DNA from: JAXLQL01 sp046331625
GTDB taxonomy: Bacteria > Acidobacteriota > Terriglobia > Bryobacterales > Bryobacteraceae
DNA: 64,000 bases
Assembly: GCA_046331625.1 (NCBI GenBank)
Contig: JAXLQL010000002.1
Span: forward strand, 310,001 to 374,000
Direction of reading: 5' to 3'
Of this stretch, positions 1 through 9,500 are shown one piece after another. Under the pieces are notes generated by a model. The model was not told where the DNA came from, did no database searches, and saw nothing but the letters and a program-made list of their open reading frames with translations. Position 1 is the stretch's first letter; every line of letters starts with the position of its first letter. Made by a program: the position numbers and the translations under genes.

Positions 1-226
1 CCTGCGCATCTTCGTTCACTTCGTGGGCCACCCAGAACGCATCCAGCCGTTCAATGGCCTTCCACAAGTTGGCCAGTTCGTTCGGGACCTCCATCGAAAG
101 TTCTGGAGAGACGGCCTTCACAACCCCCAGTCTATCAGCGCATGCCGTGCCAAGAAAGTGAATTTCCGGATACGGCCGGGTGCCATCTACCCGCTCGACT
201 ATGTTTCTATTCGGTGTCAATTTCAT
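1..226 (-). CDS. Partial hypothetical protein, C-terminus beyond the left edge
   Basis: The minus strand is open from an ATG at 226 to the window edge: 75 codons without a stop. The N-terminus begins MKLTPNRNIVERVDG and contains a charged helix-like stretch (ELANLWKAIERLDAFWVAHEV). No signal peptide, membrane segment or family motif was recognised. No clear Shine-Dalgarno precedes the ATG. The gene is divergent from the secreted protease at 385, so the 158 bp between them probably holds promoters for both. It could be a chance open frame, but the amino-acid composition looks like a real soluble protein. Confidence 0.5.
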   Translation of the reverse strand, partial: MKLTPNRNIVERVDGTRPYPEIHFLGTACADRLGVVKAVSPELSMEVPNELANLWKAIERLDAFWVAHEVNEDAQ

Positions 227-306
227 GAATTTCACACGCGACCGGCGCCTGGATGGCGGTTGCGGTAGGTTTTTGGCGCTGTAGGAGTTGTGGGACGCAA
301 GGATGC

Positions 307-336
307 TTGCCTTAGGCGGCCGCCAAGCCCTATAGT
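307..336 (+). promoter_or_regulatory. Candidate sigma70 promoter of the first protease gene
   Basis: TTGCCT (307-312) and TATAGT (331-336) are separated by 18 bp, matching 4/6 and 5/6 of the sigma70 consensus. Transcription would start near 343, about 42 nt before the TTG start at 385. An ATG at 349 would be almost leaderless, so this promoter supports the TTG start. Based on sequence match only. Confidence 0.4.
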
Positions 337-372
337 GTATGAATCGACATGAGACGAACGCTCGAGTTCGTC

Positions 373-378
373 AGGAGG
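373..378 (+). promoter_or_regulatory. Shine-Dalgarno that selects a TTG start
   Basis: A perfect AGGAGG is followed by 6 nt and then TTG at 385. The TTG is in frame with the ATG at 349, which has no ribosome site and lies inside the predicted first few bases of the transcript. This argues that the protein starts at 385. Confidence 0.6.
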
Positions 379-384
379 TTCCTG

Positions 385-3300
385 TTGTCCCCTAAGAACA
401 AACCATTGCGTCCCCGCCGTCATTTGACGAGCGCTGCCATCCTGCTGGCCGGCGCCGCCGCAGTCACAGCTGCAGCGAATGCCGACGATCGCGACGCGCT
501 CCGATACTTCAAGAACTACTTCGTGACCGGCGATTACGCCACCGCCGGCGTTGGCCTGCGTGCGAAAGGTGTGGGCGGGCTGGCAACCGGAACGATCAAC
601 ATGACCGCCGTGCCAGACGGCGCGGACGTGATCGCCGCGTTCCTGTACTGGCAGTCGGTAGAGACGACCGCTTCGCCGTCTTCGACGAACGGCTTCTTCC
701 GAGGGAAGGCGATCGTGGGGAGGCAGTTGGGCGATCCAAAGAATCCGGCCTGCTGGAGCTCGGGAGGAACCACGGGTCCGGCTGGATCGGCGGGGCGCGT
801 TTACCGGGCCGACGTACTGCGGTACCTTCCGGTGGACAAGACGCGCAACATTCGCCTCGGCAACGGCGCTCATGAAGTGCGCCTCCCCGATAGCGGCGCT
901 ACGGGAAATGGCAATGCTCCTTACACGAACGGCGCCACGCTGGTAGTGGTGTATCGCGTGATCGTTCCTGGGAACCCGGCCGCCGTTCCTCTGCGGTCCG
1001 TGGTGATTTACGATGGCGCGTACACCATTGCGAAGCATTCCGAAGGGCTCCATCAACGGCTGGCGGGATTCTATCAGGCTGCTCCGAACGCCGGCGCGCG
1101 CATCACTCCGATCGCGGGCAACGGGCAGTCCGGTATGTCGACGGACTTCGAAATCAACGGCCAGGGCGTGGCGAAGAGCGGATTCGCGGGTGCGCACGGC
1201 TCCCGGTGGGACAACCCCTCGTTCCCCTTCGCGCTCGCGGCCAACGCCTCGTCGTTCCAAGTGGAAGCCGATCCGGACAACAACCAGACCTGCCTCACCT
1301 TCGGCGCTTTCGTCGCCAGCACTGCGGTCACCGATTCGGATCGCGACGGCCTGCTCGACACCTGGGAAACCAGCGGCATGCACTTCAATCCCGGCACGGC
1401 CACGACGCCCGCCACCTTCGGCGGCTGCGCCGATTATCCGAACGAGCCGTGCGTGAACTTGCCCCGCATGGGCGCGCTCAACGGTCAGAAGGACATCTTC
1501 CTCGAAATGGACTGGATGGAAGGCTCCAACGACAACCGGCCCGGCACGCACCAGCATAAACCCAAGCTCGATGCACTGACGCAGGTGGCCGCCGCGTTCA
1601 AACGCCAAAACGTCCGGTTGCATTTCGACGTCGGGAACAACTACCAGAACGTCGCAGTTGGTCCGGATTACGCCGTCGTGCCTGCCACCTATGCGCAAGG
1701 CGGCGAGATCGTCCAGGAATCCTCGCTGCTGTGCCCGAACGCTCGAACGCCGATGGCCAACTGCGCCTACACGACGCAATACTCCACGATGAGCTTCAAA
1801 AAAGGATTCGCCAGCGTGCGCGATGGCAACTTTCCGCTCGGGCTGCCCCGCCGCTTTTCGCATGACCGCAAGGATGTCTTCCACTACGTACTCTGGGGAC
1901 ACGCCTTCGCCGGCCCCATGGATCCCGTGACGGGCAAGCCAATCGGCGCCGAGCCGAAGTCGTACTCCGGTGTGGCAGACCGCCCGGGTGGCGACGTGCT
2001 CATCACGCTCGGGCTATGGCGCTCGAATCTGCCGGAGAACGACCAGGTCGGCAGCGTGCTGGTGCAAGCCGGAACGCTGATGCACGAGGTAGGACACAAC
2101 CTCGGCCTATCGCACGCGGGAGCGTATCGCACGCCCAACTGCATGCCGAACTACGCGAGCGTCATGAACTACCTCTACCAGAGCCGCGGCCTGAGCCCGT
2201 TCAATGGCGGCGACAAGGTGATTGACTTCTCGGGAGGCAGCCTCCCCGGGCTCGACGAGCGGTCGCTCTCGGAGACGCCTTCGGTCATGCCGCCGTACAA
2301 GGTCCGCTACTATGGGCCGGTCACCAATCTCGATCCGCCCGACAGCGCCGCGCAGCTTCACTGCGATGGCACGCCGATCACCGACGGCGCGCGCATGGTC
2401 CGCCTCGAGAACGACTCCACCACCTTCATCGATTGGGACCACAACCGCCAACTGACGCAAGGTCCGCTGCGGCTCGACGTGAATTTCAATGGTGTCCTCG
2501 GCGACGGACCGAACGGAAGCCCCACCTTCCTCGACTCGAATGACTGGGCGAACATGAACCTGCAGCAGGTGGGCAGCCGCGCCAATGTGGGCGCACTTTC
2601 CACCGACGTTGGCGCGCTTGAACTGGGTGTCAGCGACCTCGGCGCATTGGAACTCGGCGCTCTCGAACTGGGTGCCTTGGAGCTCGGCGTCAGCGATCTC
2701 GGCGTGAGCGACTTGGGCGCGTTGGAGCTCGGCGCACTCGAACTCGGCGAGCTCGACTACGAGACCGCTGTGCTGTCGAGCATCGATCCGCCGCCTCCGC
2801 CAAGCCCGTCGTGCCCCACTTGCGGCGTGCGCGCCACCAACCTCATCGATCGCATCACGCTGACGTGGACCGCGCCGGATACCGGCAGCGTTCTCAGCTA
2901 CAAGGTCTACCGCAGCAGTCCGGCGACGCCCGGAGTCTTCACGTTCCTCAAGAGCGTGCCCGGCGGCGCGGCGGCGCTCACCACCGATGACATCGCGAAC
3001 GGGACCACCACGCAGTTCAACGCGGCGTACACCTACTACGTGACTTCGCTCGTGCAAGTAGGCGCGAGCGTTGTGGAAAGCTTGCCCTCCAATCAGGCTT
3101 CGGGCATCGTGAAGCGCCTGTTCGTGGCCGGCATCACGGCTTCGCGGTTCTATCTCGATGCGAATCCGTCTCCGCTGTTCACGGTGACCGGGCTCGACCT
3201 GCCGGCTCCGGCTGGCGCTAGCTGCACCACCACCGCGACACCGGCCAGCAACGCGGGCCAGTATCCGATCGTGTGCTCGGGTCCGCCGGCGACCGGTAAT

Positions 3301-4239
3301 CCTGTCAATGGCATCACGTACACGAACGGCCTGCTCACTGTGCTGCCACGGCCGCAGACGATCAACTTCGCGGCGCTGGCGAACAGGCCCTTCGGCGATG
3401 ATCCGTTCGCTGTCACTGCGACGTCCACCTCGGGTTTGACCGTGACGTTCACGGCTGCTGGCGCCTGCAGCGTCTCCGGATCGACAGTGACATTACTCAG
3501 CCAGGGCACTTGCACCATCACGGCGAATCAGGCTGGCAACATCAACTACCAGCCCGCGCCTTCGGTCCCGCAAAGCTTCTCGGTGGTTCCTTGGACCGGC
3601 TTCAGCTACCTTGACTTCACTGGGGCGACTGGCCTGCGACTGAACGGGAACGCCGTTTTCTCCGGTAGCGCGATGCGGATGACTTCGGCGGTGGGACAGG
3701 CTTCCGCCACCTGGTACACGCAGACTTTGCCGGTGGGCGCGGGTTTCGTGACGCGGTTCAAATTCCGAGCCACGCCCGTCACGAATCCACCGGCCGACGG
3801 CATCGCGTTCGTGATCCAGACAGGTGCGGACACCGTGCTGGGCGCGGGCGGCGGAGGCATCGGTTACCACACGATTCCGGGCGCCGTGGCCGTGGAGTTC
3901 GACTCGTACTTCAACGGTCCGGACTTGAATGATCCGAATGCGAATCACGTGGCGGTGCAGAAGAACGGCACGGCCTTGCATGGTGCGGCGACGCTCGGGA
4001 TGAACTCTTCATTGCCGTTCACGATCGCCGATGGCAACGTGCATGACGTCACGATCACCTACACGCCGGGTACGATTTCGGTGACCGTGGATGGAACGCC
4101 GATTCTGACCGCGCCGCTGAACCTCAGCGCTGAGTTGGGGCTGGCGGCGAACCAGAAGGCACGAGTCGGCATCACCAGCGCCACGGGCGCAAGCGGCGAG
4201 ACGGCCGACGTTCTGAGTTGGGCGATCGCGCCCAACTAG
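385..4239 (+). CDS. Secreted metzincin-type metalloprotease with fibronectin and lectin-like domains
   Basis: A 1,284-residue exported protein if the TTG at 385 is used; the longest frame starts with ATG at 349. The N-terminus is basic then hydrophobic (HLTSAAILLAGAAAVTAAANA), a typical Sec signal peptide. The zinc motif HEVGHNLGLSH lies at residues 567-577 (numbered from the TTG start), and SVMNY about 17 residues later fits the metzincin Met-turn. Downstream come a ten-unit five-residue repeat (see 2608-2757), a proline run, a fibronectin-III-like domain, two short Ig-like segments, and a C-terminal L-type-lectin-like jelly roll (GIAFVIQ, AVEFDSYFN, HVAVQ). The likely role is extracellular protein digestion with carbohydrate anchoring; substrate unknown. 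It is monocistronic and converges on the MFS gene. The protease call rests on the zinc motif; the lectin call is weaker. Confidence 0.85.
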   Translation: MSPKNKPLRPRRHLTSAAILLAGAAAVTAAANADDRDALRYFKNYFVTGDYATAGVGLRAKGVGGLATGTINMTAVPDGADVIAAFLYWQSVETTASPSSTNGFFRGKAIVGRQLGDPKNPACWSSGGTTGPAGSAGRVYRADVLRYLPVDKTRNIRLGNGAHEVRLPDSGATGNGNAPYTNGATLVVVYRVIVPGNPAAVPLRSVVIYDGAYTIAKHSEGLHQRLAGFYQAAPNAGARITPIAGNGQSGMSTDFEINGQGVAKSGFAGAHGSRWDNPSFPFALAANASSFQVEADPDNNQTCLTFGAFVASTAVTDSDRDGLLDTWETSGMHFNPGTATTPATFGGCADYPNEPCVNLPRMGALNGQKDIFLEMDWMEGSNDNRPGTHQHKPKLDALTQVAAAFKRQNVRLHFDVGNNYQNVAVGPDYAVVPATYAQGGEIVQESSLLCPNARTPMANCAYTTQYSTMSFKKGFASVRDGNFPLGLPRRFSHDRKDVFHYVLWGHAFAGPMDPVTGKPIGAEPKSYSGVADRPGGDVLITLGLWRSNLPENDQVGSVLVQAGTLMHEVGHNLGLSHAGAYRTPNCMPNYASVMNYLYQSRGLSPFNGGDKVIDFSGGSLPGLDERSLSETPSVMPPYKVRYYGPVTNLDPPDSAAQLHCDGTPITDGARMVRLENDSTTFIDWDHNRQLTQGPLRLDVNFNGVLGDGPNGSPTFLDSNDWANMNLQQVGSRANVGALSTDVGALELGVSDLGALELGALELGALELGVSDLGVSDLGALELGALELGELDYETAVLSSIDPPPPPSPSCPTCGVRATNLIDRITLTWTAPDTGSVLSYKVYRSSPATPGVFTFLKSVPGGAAALTTDDIANGTTTQFNAAYTYYVTSLVQVGASVVESLPSNQASGIVKRLFVAGITASRFYLDANPSPLFTVTGLDLPAPAGASCTTTATPASNAGQYPIVCSGPPATGNPVNGITYTNGLLTVLPRPQTINFAALANRPFGDDPFAVTATSTSGLTVTFTAAGACSVSGSTVTLLSQGTCTITANQAGNINYQPAPSVPQSFSVVPWTGFSYLDFTGATGLRLNGNAVFSGSAMRMTSAVGQASATWYTQTLPVGAGFVTRFKFRATPVTNPPADGIAFVIQTGADTVLGAGGGGIGYHTIPGAVAVEFDSYFNGPDLNDPNANHVAVQKNGTALHGAATLGMNSSLPFTIADGNVHDVTITYTPGTISVTVDGTPILTAPLNLSAELGLAANQKARVGITSATGASGETADVLSWAIAPN
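2608..2757 (+). repeat. Ten tandem five-residue repeats (LGALE/LGVSD) in the protease
   Basis: Exactly 150 nt encode ten five-residue units of two main types, LGALE and LGVSD, with leucine at every fifth position (V in the first unit). Codons differ between units, so the repeat is kept at protein level rather than by recent DNA slippage. The spacing resembles pentapeptide-repeat beta-helices, but the A(D/N)LXX consensus is not strict. It lies between the catalytic region and a proline-rich linker. Confidence 0.8.
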
Positions 4240-4251
4240 CTTCACCCGCCG

Positions 4252-4267
4252 CAACCCTATGGGGTTG
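4252..4267 (+). terminator. Weak hairpin after the protease gene
   Basis: CAACCC and GGGTTG pair around a four-base loop 12 nt after the stop codon. The following run is only TTCCC, so this is at best a weak terminator between two convergent genes. Confidence 0.25.
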
Positions 4268-4404
4268 TTCCCGCATGTTCGCGCAACTGGGATGAGTCGA
4301 TGCGGCTGGTGGAGCCGATTCGCTTGGGGAGCGCCTCGCTGGCCGTCAGCAAGCTGGCTGCCTATCCTCGCAACGGAGTGGCCTCGTTAGGCGGGGCCCA
4401 GCCC

Positions 4405-5667
4405 CTACACGGCCACTGCCGCCGACTCTCGCGACCTCCGCACCAGGACCAAATACGCCCCGATGCCCATCACCAGCCAAAACCCAATCACTTTGATCGG
4501 CGCGTCGAAACTGCCCGTCTCTTTGATGATCCATCCCGTCAACCACGGCGCTACGATTCCTGCGAGATTCGCCGCCGTGTTCTGGATCGCCACCGGCAGC
4601 GCACCTGGCATCAGCGTCTGCGTCAACGCCCAATAGTTCGCGGTGGCGAGGCCGAGTCCGCAGAGTGAAGCTACGGTGAAGAAGATCATCAACTGCTCGG
4701 ACTTCACGAACACGCTCGCCGTCTGCATCGCCGCCATCACGAATCCGGCAATGGTGAACAGCTTGCGGACCATCACCGGGTCGCTCCCGCGCGCAATCAT
4801 CCGGTCAGCCCACCAGCCCGCCAGCGCGGCCACCACCGCCATTCCGGCAAACGAGACGAATCCGAACCACGCGGCTTTCTGCAGTGACATGCCATGCACC
4901 TTTTGGAAATACTGCGGCATCCATGTCATGCAGTAGTAGACGAAGTACATGTAGCAGAACGTGCCGAGGATGATACCCCACATCACGGGACTCAACAGCG
5001 CCTCCACCAACCCCACGCTACGTTCGGCGCCGGCTTTCTTCTCCGATCCCCTGGCCGCCGGATCGCTGCTCTTCACGCACGTGAGCCACGGCCCCAGCCA
5101 CAGCAGGCACCCCGCTCCCATGATCAGGAACATCGCACGCCATCCAGCGATGCCGATCAGGTAAGCAGCAATCGGCAAGCCCACCGCGGGGCCGATCTTG
5201 GTGCCGCTCATGTAGATTCCCACAGCTAGTCCGCGCTCTTTCTCGATGAAGTGGCTGCGGATGTAGTGTAGGCTCGACGAGGTCACCACGCCTTCGCCCA
5301 TGCCGATGAGGAGGCGGAACGCGATGAGGCTCGCCAAGCCCGTGGTGAACGTTGTGAGCGCCGATCCGACGCTCCAGAGCAGGAAGCCGGCGAGATAGAG
5401 CAGGCGCGCTCCGTAGCGATCCACCAGCATGCCGGCGGGGATCTGGAACAAGGTGTAAGTCCAGAAGAACGCCGACATGGCCATGCCTTGCTGTTCGGGA
5501 TCGAGGGCGAGCCCCTTGGCCATCTCGGGCAGGGCCACCGTCAGGTTGACGCGATCGCAATAGGCGATCACCATTCCGATGGCGAGCCAGACCACGATGA
5601 ACCATCGCATGTTACCTACGCCGGTGGAACTCGATTGGCTTGTGGCCGGCTGCATTACTGTGCTCAT
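4405..5667 (-). CDS. MFS transporter, anion:cation symporter type
   Basis: A 420-residue inner-membrane protein with the usual twelve hydrophobic segments and the MFS loop motif DRYGAR after segment 2. The opening segment (WLAIGMVIAYCDRVNLTVALPEM) resembles hexuronate/galactonate/glucarate carriers (ExuT, DgoT, GudP group), which import organic anions with protons. It starts inside the stop of the hydrolase gene upstream (ATGA overlap at 5664-5667), so the two are probably translationally coupled and the hydrolase may act on the imported compound. The substrate cannot be read from sequence; a sugar acid or small carboxylate is the natural guess. Confidence 0.85.
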   Translation of the reverse strand: MSTVMQPATSQSSSTGVGNMRWFIVVWLAIGMVIAYCDRVNLTVALPEMAKGLALDPEQQGMAMSAFFWTYTLFQIPAGMLVDRYGARLLYLAGFLLWSVGSALTTFTTGLASLIAFRLLIGMGEGVVTSSSLHYIRSHFIEKERGLAVGIYMSGTKIGPAVGLPIAAYLIGIAGWRAMFLIMGAGCLLWLGPWLTCVKSSDPAARGSEKKAGAERSVGLVEALLSPVMWGIILGTFCYMYFVYYCMTWMPQYFQKVHGMSLQKAAWFGFVSFAGMAVVAALAGWWADRMIARGSDPVMVRKLFTIAGFVMAAMQTASVFVKSEQLMIFFTVASLCGLGLATANYWALTQTLMPGALPVAIQNTAANLAGIVAPWLTGWIIKETGSFDAPIKVIGFWLVMGIGAYLVLVRRSRESAAVAV

Positions 5668-6476
5668 GATTTTGCCGTTCCGAAAGAGGTGAGGTCAGTG
5701 CTCGAGATCGACGGGCACCAGTGCTCTTCAACGTGTTCGATCACCAACTCGACGCCACGCCAATGGCTGACCCATGGCGCCTCACGCGGATCGTACATCG
5801 CGTCCGTCATGTCGCGCGCGAGCACCACGTTCCTGCCCAAGCGGACCATCTGGCGGATCCCGAACGGCCGGCCGAGCACGCACATGTTGGTGTGTACGCC
5901 CATCAGCACCACGTTGCGGACGCCTTCTTGCTCGAAGAAGTTGTAGATCTCCGGACCCGAGTCGCTGACGCCGTCAGGCTCCTTGATTTCGAGCGCCGGA
6001 TGCTGGCGGTCGAATTGACGCACGGCCGGACCCACCACGTCGTCATCGCAAGGGGAAACGGTGTCGTCGATCGGAAGCTGGCCCTCCTCGGCAGGCGAGA
6101 GATAGCACCACTTGGCAATCGGCACCGGTGGCGTGGCGGCCTTCGCGGCCATCATGCGCTTGCGTTGCGGCGTGGCGGCGTAGGGCTCCATGCAACCGCT
6201 GGGAGCGTGGATGATGTGGACTCCAATGGCGCGCGCCTTGCCCAACATCTCGTTCATGCGCGGTGCGATCTCGCCCACGCGCCTGGCCGAGCTCTTGCAG
6301 TAGTGGCCATTCCACATGTCGCAGACGATGATCGCCGTTTGCGCGGGCTTCCACGACTGCGTCTGCTCCACGGCCAGGCCGAATTTTCGGGTGCGCGTGC
6401 GCACTTGCAGCGTGCGAGAATCCTGCTGTCCCCATGCAGCGGCGGGGAGCAGCGCGAGGAGGTTCCGGCGAGTCAT
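5664..6476 (-). CDS. Isochorismatase-family cysteine hydrolase, exported
   Basis: A 270-residue protein. The first 16 residues (MTRRNLLALLPAAAWG) look like a short signal peptide, unusual for this mostly cytoplasmic family. Family catalytic positions are visible: the Asp in the strand IIVCDMWN (D53) and the nucleophile Cys in GVHTNMCVLG (C199). Members hydrolyse amide or ether bonds (isochorismatase, nicotinamidase, carbamoylases). It overlaps the MFS gene by ATGA and lies 53 bp downstream of the giant protease. The reaction is not assignable; uptake and hydrolysis of one compound together with the MFS carrier is an inference. Confidence 0.8.
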   Translation of the reverse strand: MTRRNLLALLPAAAWGQQDSRTLQVRTRTRKFGLAVEQTQSWKPAQTAIIVCDMWNGHYCKSSARRVGEIAPRMNEMLGKARAIGVHIIHAPSGCMEPYAATPQRKRMMAAKAATPPVPIAKWCYLSPAEEGQLPIDDTVSPCDDDVVGPAVRQFDRQHPALEIKEPDGVSDSGPEIYNFFEQEGVRNVVLMGVHTNMCVLGRPFGIRQMVRLGRNVVLARDMTDAMYDPREAPWVSHWRGVELVIEHVEEHWCPSISSTDLTSFGTAKS

Positions 6477-6529
6477 GAGATGAGTCTACATCTTTTGACG
6501 CGGCCGCTGCCCCTCGCGCTCAATCTCGG

Positions 6530-9500
6530 TCAGGGCGCCACGCGGAACGTGGTGACGCCAGGTCCGCCGGGAGCATTCGACCACGGACCCCAACCGGCAT
6601 CGGAGCCGAAGTTGCAGATGGTGGCGGCCGGACAAGCTCGCACGATTCCCGAGTAGATGACCGGAGCGCCGCTGGCGGGCAGTGGCACTTGCACGAACAA
6701 GCCCGGCGTGATGCCGCGCGCGGCCGGAGATCCTTGACCAGCCACGGCGACATAGTATTCGTAGAGCGTGGCTCCGGGCACTGGGGTCCAGTTCAACTGC
6801 ACGTTGCCCTGCGGCACGGTCAGTGTGACCTCCGGCGTCTGGTGGCGCGGCGCCACCATGGTGGGAGACGGCGGGTTCGTGCCATGGACGATGATCGCCG
6901 TCGGCGGCCCGATCACCTGGCTCGGGAGACCGGGATTGGCCACCACCAAGGCGTCATAGCGATTGCCATCGGCCTTGAATTTCGCCGCGTAGAAGTTCGA
7001 CGTGGTGAGAACGTCGAGCGCCGGTGCGCCACGCGAGAAGTCCTGCACGTAGAGCCGGTAGATGGTGTTCGAGCCGTTGTCGCCCGGAACGCGATTCCAC
7101 GAGAACGACACGTCGGGACTGGCGCTGCCCGGCAGCGGAGTGCCGAGGCTCGGGCTGCCTGGATTGGGTCCGGGAACCGACACCGGGGTTCCGGAGCTGT
7201 ACGGTCCGCAGCCATTGCCGTTGCAACCGGTCACGAACACTACGGCTGCGCAGCAGGGCACAGGCACCGTGTCCGATGGTCCCACGGCGGTGTTCGTGGT
7301 TTGGCGGCTAGCCACCGTCAAAGCGCCGCCTCCCGGACCGGCTGTCGGCTGCACCACCTGGAGCGTATAGAAATCCGCGCCAGTGACCGCGTTCCAGGTG
7401 CAGTTCAACTGATTGCCGCTCGTGATGCTGCAACTCCCCATCGTGGGAGCCACGGAGGGAACAGCGGGCAGCGTCACCGAGAAGTTCACGTTGGAAGACC
7501 ACGGTCCGCAGCCCACCGTGCAACCGCGCACACGCACCAGGTAGTTGCTGGAAGCGGGCATGGTGTAGATGGTGGAGGTGGGAGGCGGCCCTCCGAACAG
7601 CGAAAGCGACAATTCCACGGTGCCGCCGCCCGCGATGTTGATCAACTCGATCTGGTAGTAAGAGGCGCTGGCGACCGAAGTCCACTGGAAGTTGAAGGTG
7701 GAGTTAGTCAGGTTTTGTCCGTTGGTGGGCGCCGTTACGGTAGGCGCCACCGTGGGAGCCGTGAACACGACGCTGAAGTTGACGATCGCGAACACGCCGC
7801 AACTGGCGTCATTGAAGGCGCCGGTGCATGATCGCACCTGGAAGCCGTAGTTGCCTTCGGTGAGGCTGATCAAAGTGCTGTTGGAGTTGGCGCCGAGCAG
7901 CGTACCCTGGAAGATCAAGCTCCCGTCTTTGGTGACGCGCAAGTCATATCCGGTGACGCCGGAAGCGACCGTCCAGGAGAAGGTCACGCCACTGACGTTG
8001 ACCACTTGGCTCGGCGTGGGCGCCGTAATCGAGATGTTACTCGATGCGCCCGCGTCGATGATCTGGATGCCGTTGAGGATCGAGGCGGTCTGGCCGCCGA
8101 AGGTGGCCGTGATGTCGCGGAACCCGAGGGCCGCGGCCGACGCCACCGTCACGTTCACAGTGAGCGTGTTCGGCGAATTGACGATCGTGCTGTTCACGGT
8201 GACGCCCGTGCCGCTGACGGCTACCGTGGTACCCAGCCCGAAGTTCGTATTCAGGCCGGTGAGCGTGAGGTTGACGGTGGCGTTCCGGCCCACCTGATTC
8301 GGAGTCACCGAAATGATGGTGGGAACAACCGGAGCCGATGCCACAACCTGGAAGTTGCCTGCGGGCGAGGTATCGGTTGCCGTGCCGGCGCCCGGTGTGG
8401 AGACCGAGACGAAGCGGTACCCGATCGTGGCCGCAGCGTCCACCTTGATCTTGGCAAGGATGGTGTTCGCGTTGAGCAGGGTATTGGACATCACTGTGAC
8501 GCCGGCCCCGAAGTCCGCCACCGATGAGCCAGTGAGGGTCACTCCGGCCACGTTCACGGTCGCATCGAGCATCTGACCCTGTCCGCCTTTCGACGGAGTG
8601 ACGGAGATGGATGTCGGAATCGTGACCGCCGTGGTGACGTTCAAGACGCCGAGTCCGGTAGCGGTTTCGTTGACGCCCACTCCGAGGTTCGTGGTGACCG
8701 TGGCATCGCGGAAGCCGAGAGCAGCCGCCGGCGCTACGGAGATGTTGGCCGTGAGCAGTGTGGGCGAACTGACGGTGACCGAATTCACCGTGATACCAGT
8801 TCCGCTGAAGACCAGAGTCGACTTGCCGGCGACGAAGTTCGTATTCGAGCCGTTGATCTCGACGTTCAGCGTGGCGCTTCGCGGCGCATTGGTAGGCGTC
8901 ACCAGGGCCAACGCAGGCAGAACGGCGCTGATCGACAGATTCGTACCCGTATTTGTGTAGCGCGTGGTTTCCGTGGTGTCGCCGAAGTTGATACCTTCGA
9001 TGGCCACGAAGAATCCGCCCGTGCCGTTGGAGATGTTGGAGAACGTGGCCACGGCGGGCTCGGATCCGTTGACGGCCGGATCCGGATACTCTTCGCCATT
9101 GTTCGAGGGCCTGCCCGGCCTCGGCGGGCTGACCACCGGACCGACGGGACCCGCTATGGGCGTGATGTCGCCCGTGCAAGTGCCCGATAGCAGCGTGAAC
9201 AGGCGGACCCCCTTGGCCCGGTACTGCGCCTCCACGGTAGCTCGCGACGGGCCGTCCGGCCGGCTGTCGGCGTCGGTGAACAGCATCGCCACGCCGTTGT
9301 TGCGCAGCATGCGGCCAGCCACCAGTAGAGCCGCGTTGCTCGACTCGGGACAGTCATTGCCTCCGCTCGCGAATAGGGCGTTGACCACAGTGCGAAGGTT
9401 GGTTGGGTTGTTGCTGACGATCCGTTTGGTGACGTCGTCTTTGAACGTGACGATCGCGGTCAACGGGAACGGCCGCGCCGGCGTGGCGTTCTGCAGCGCT

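Noticed and set aside
232..1902. 556-codon minus-strand frame
   Set aside because: Antisense to the first protease, which has signal peptide, zinc motif and a perfect ribosome site.
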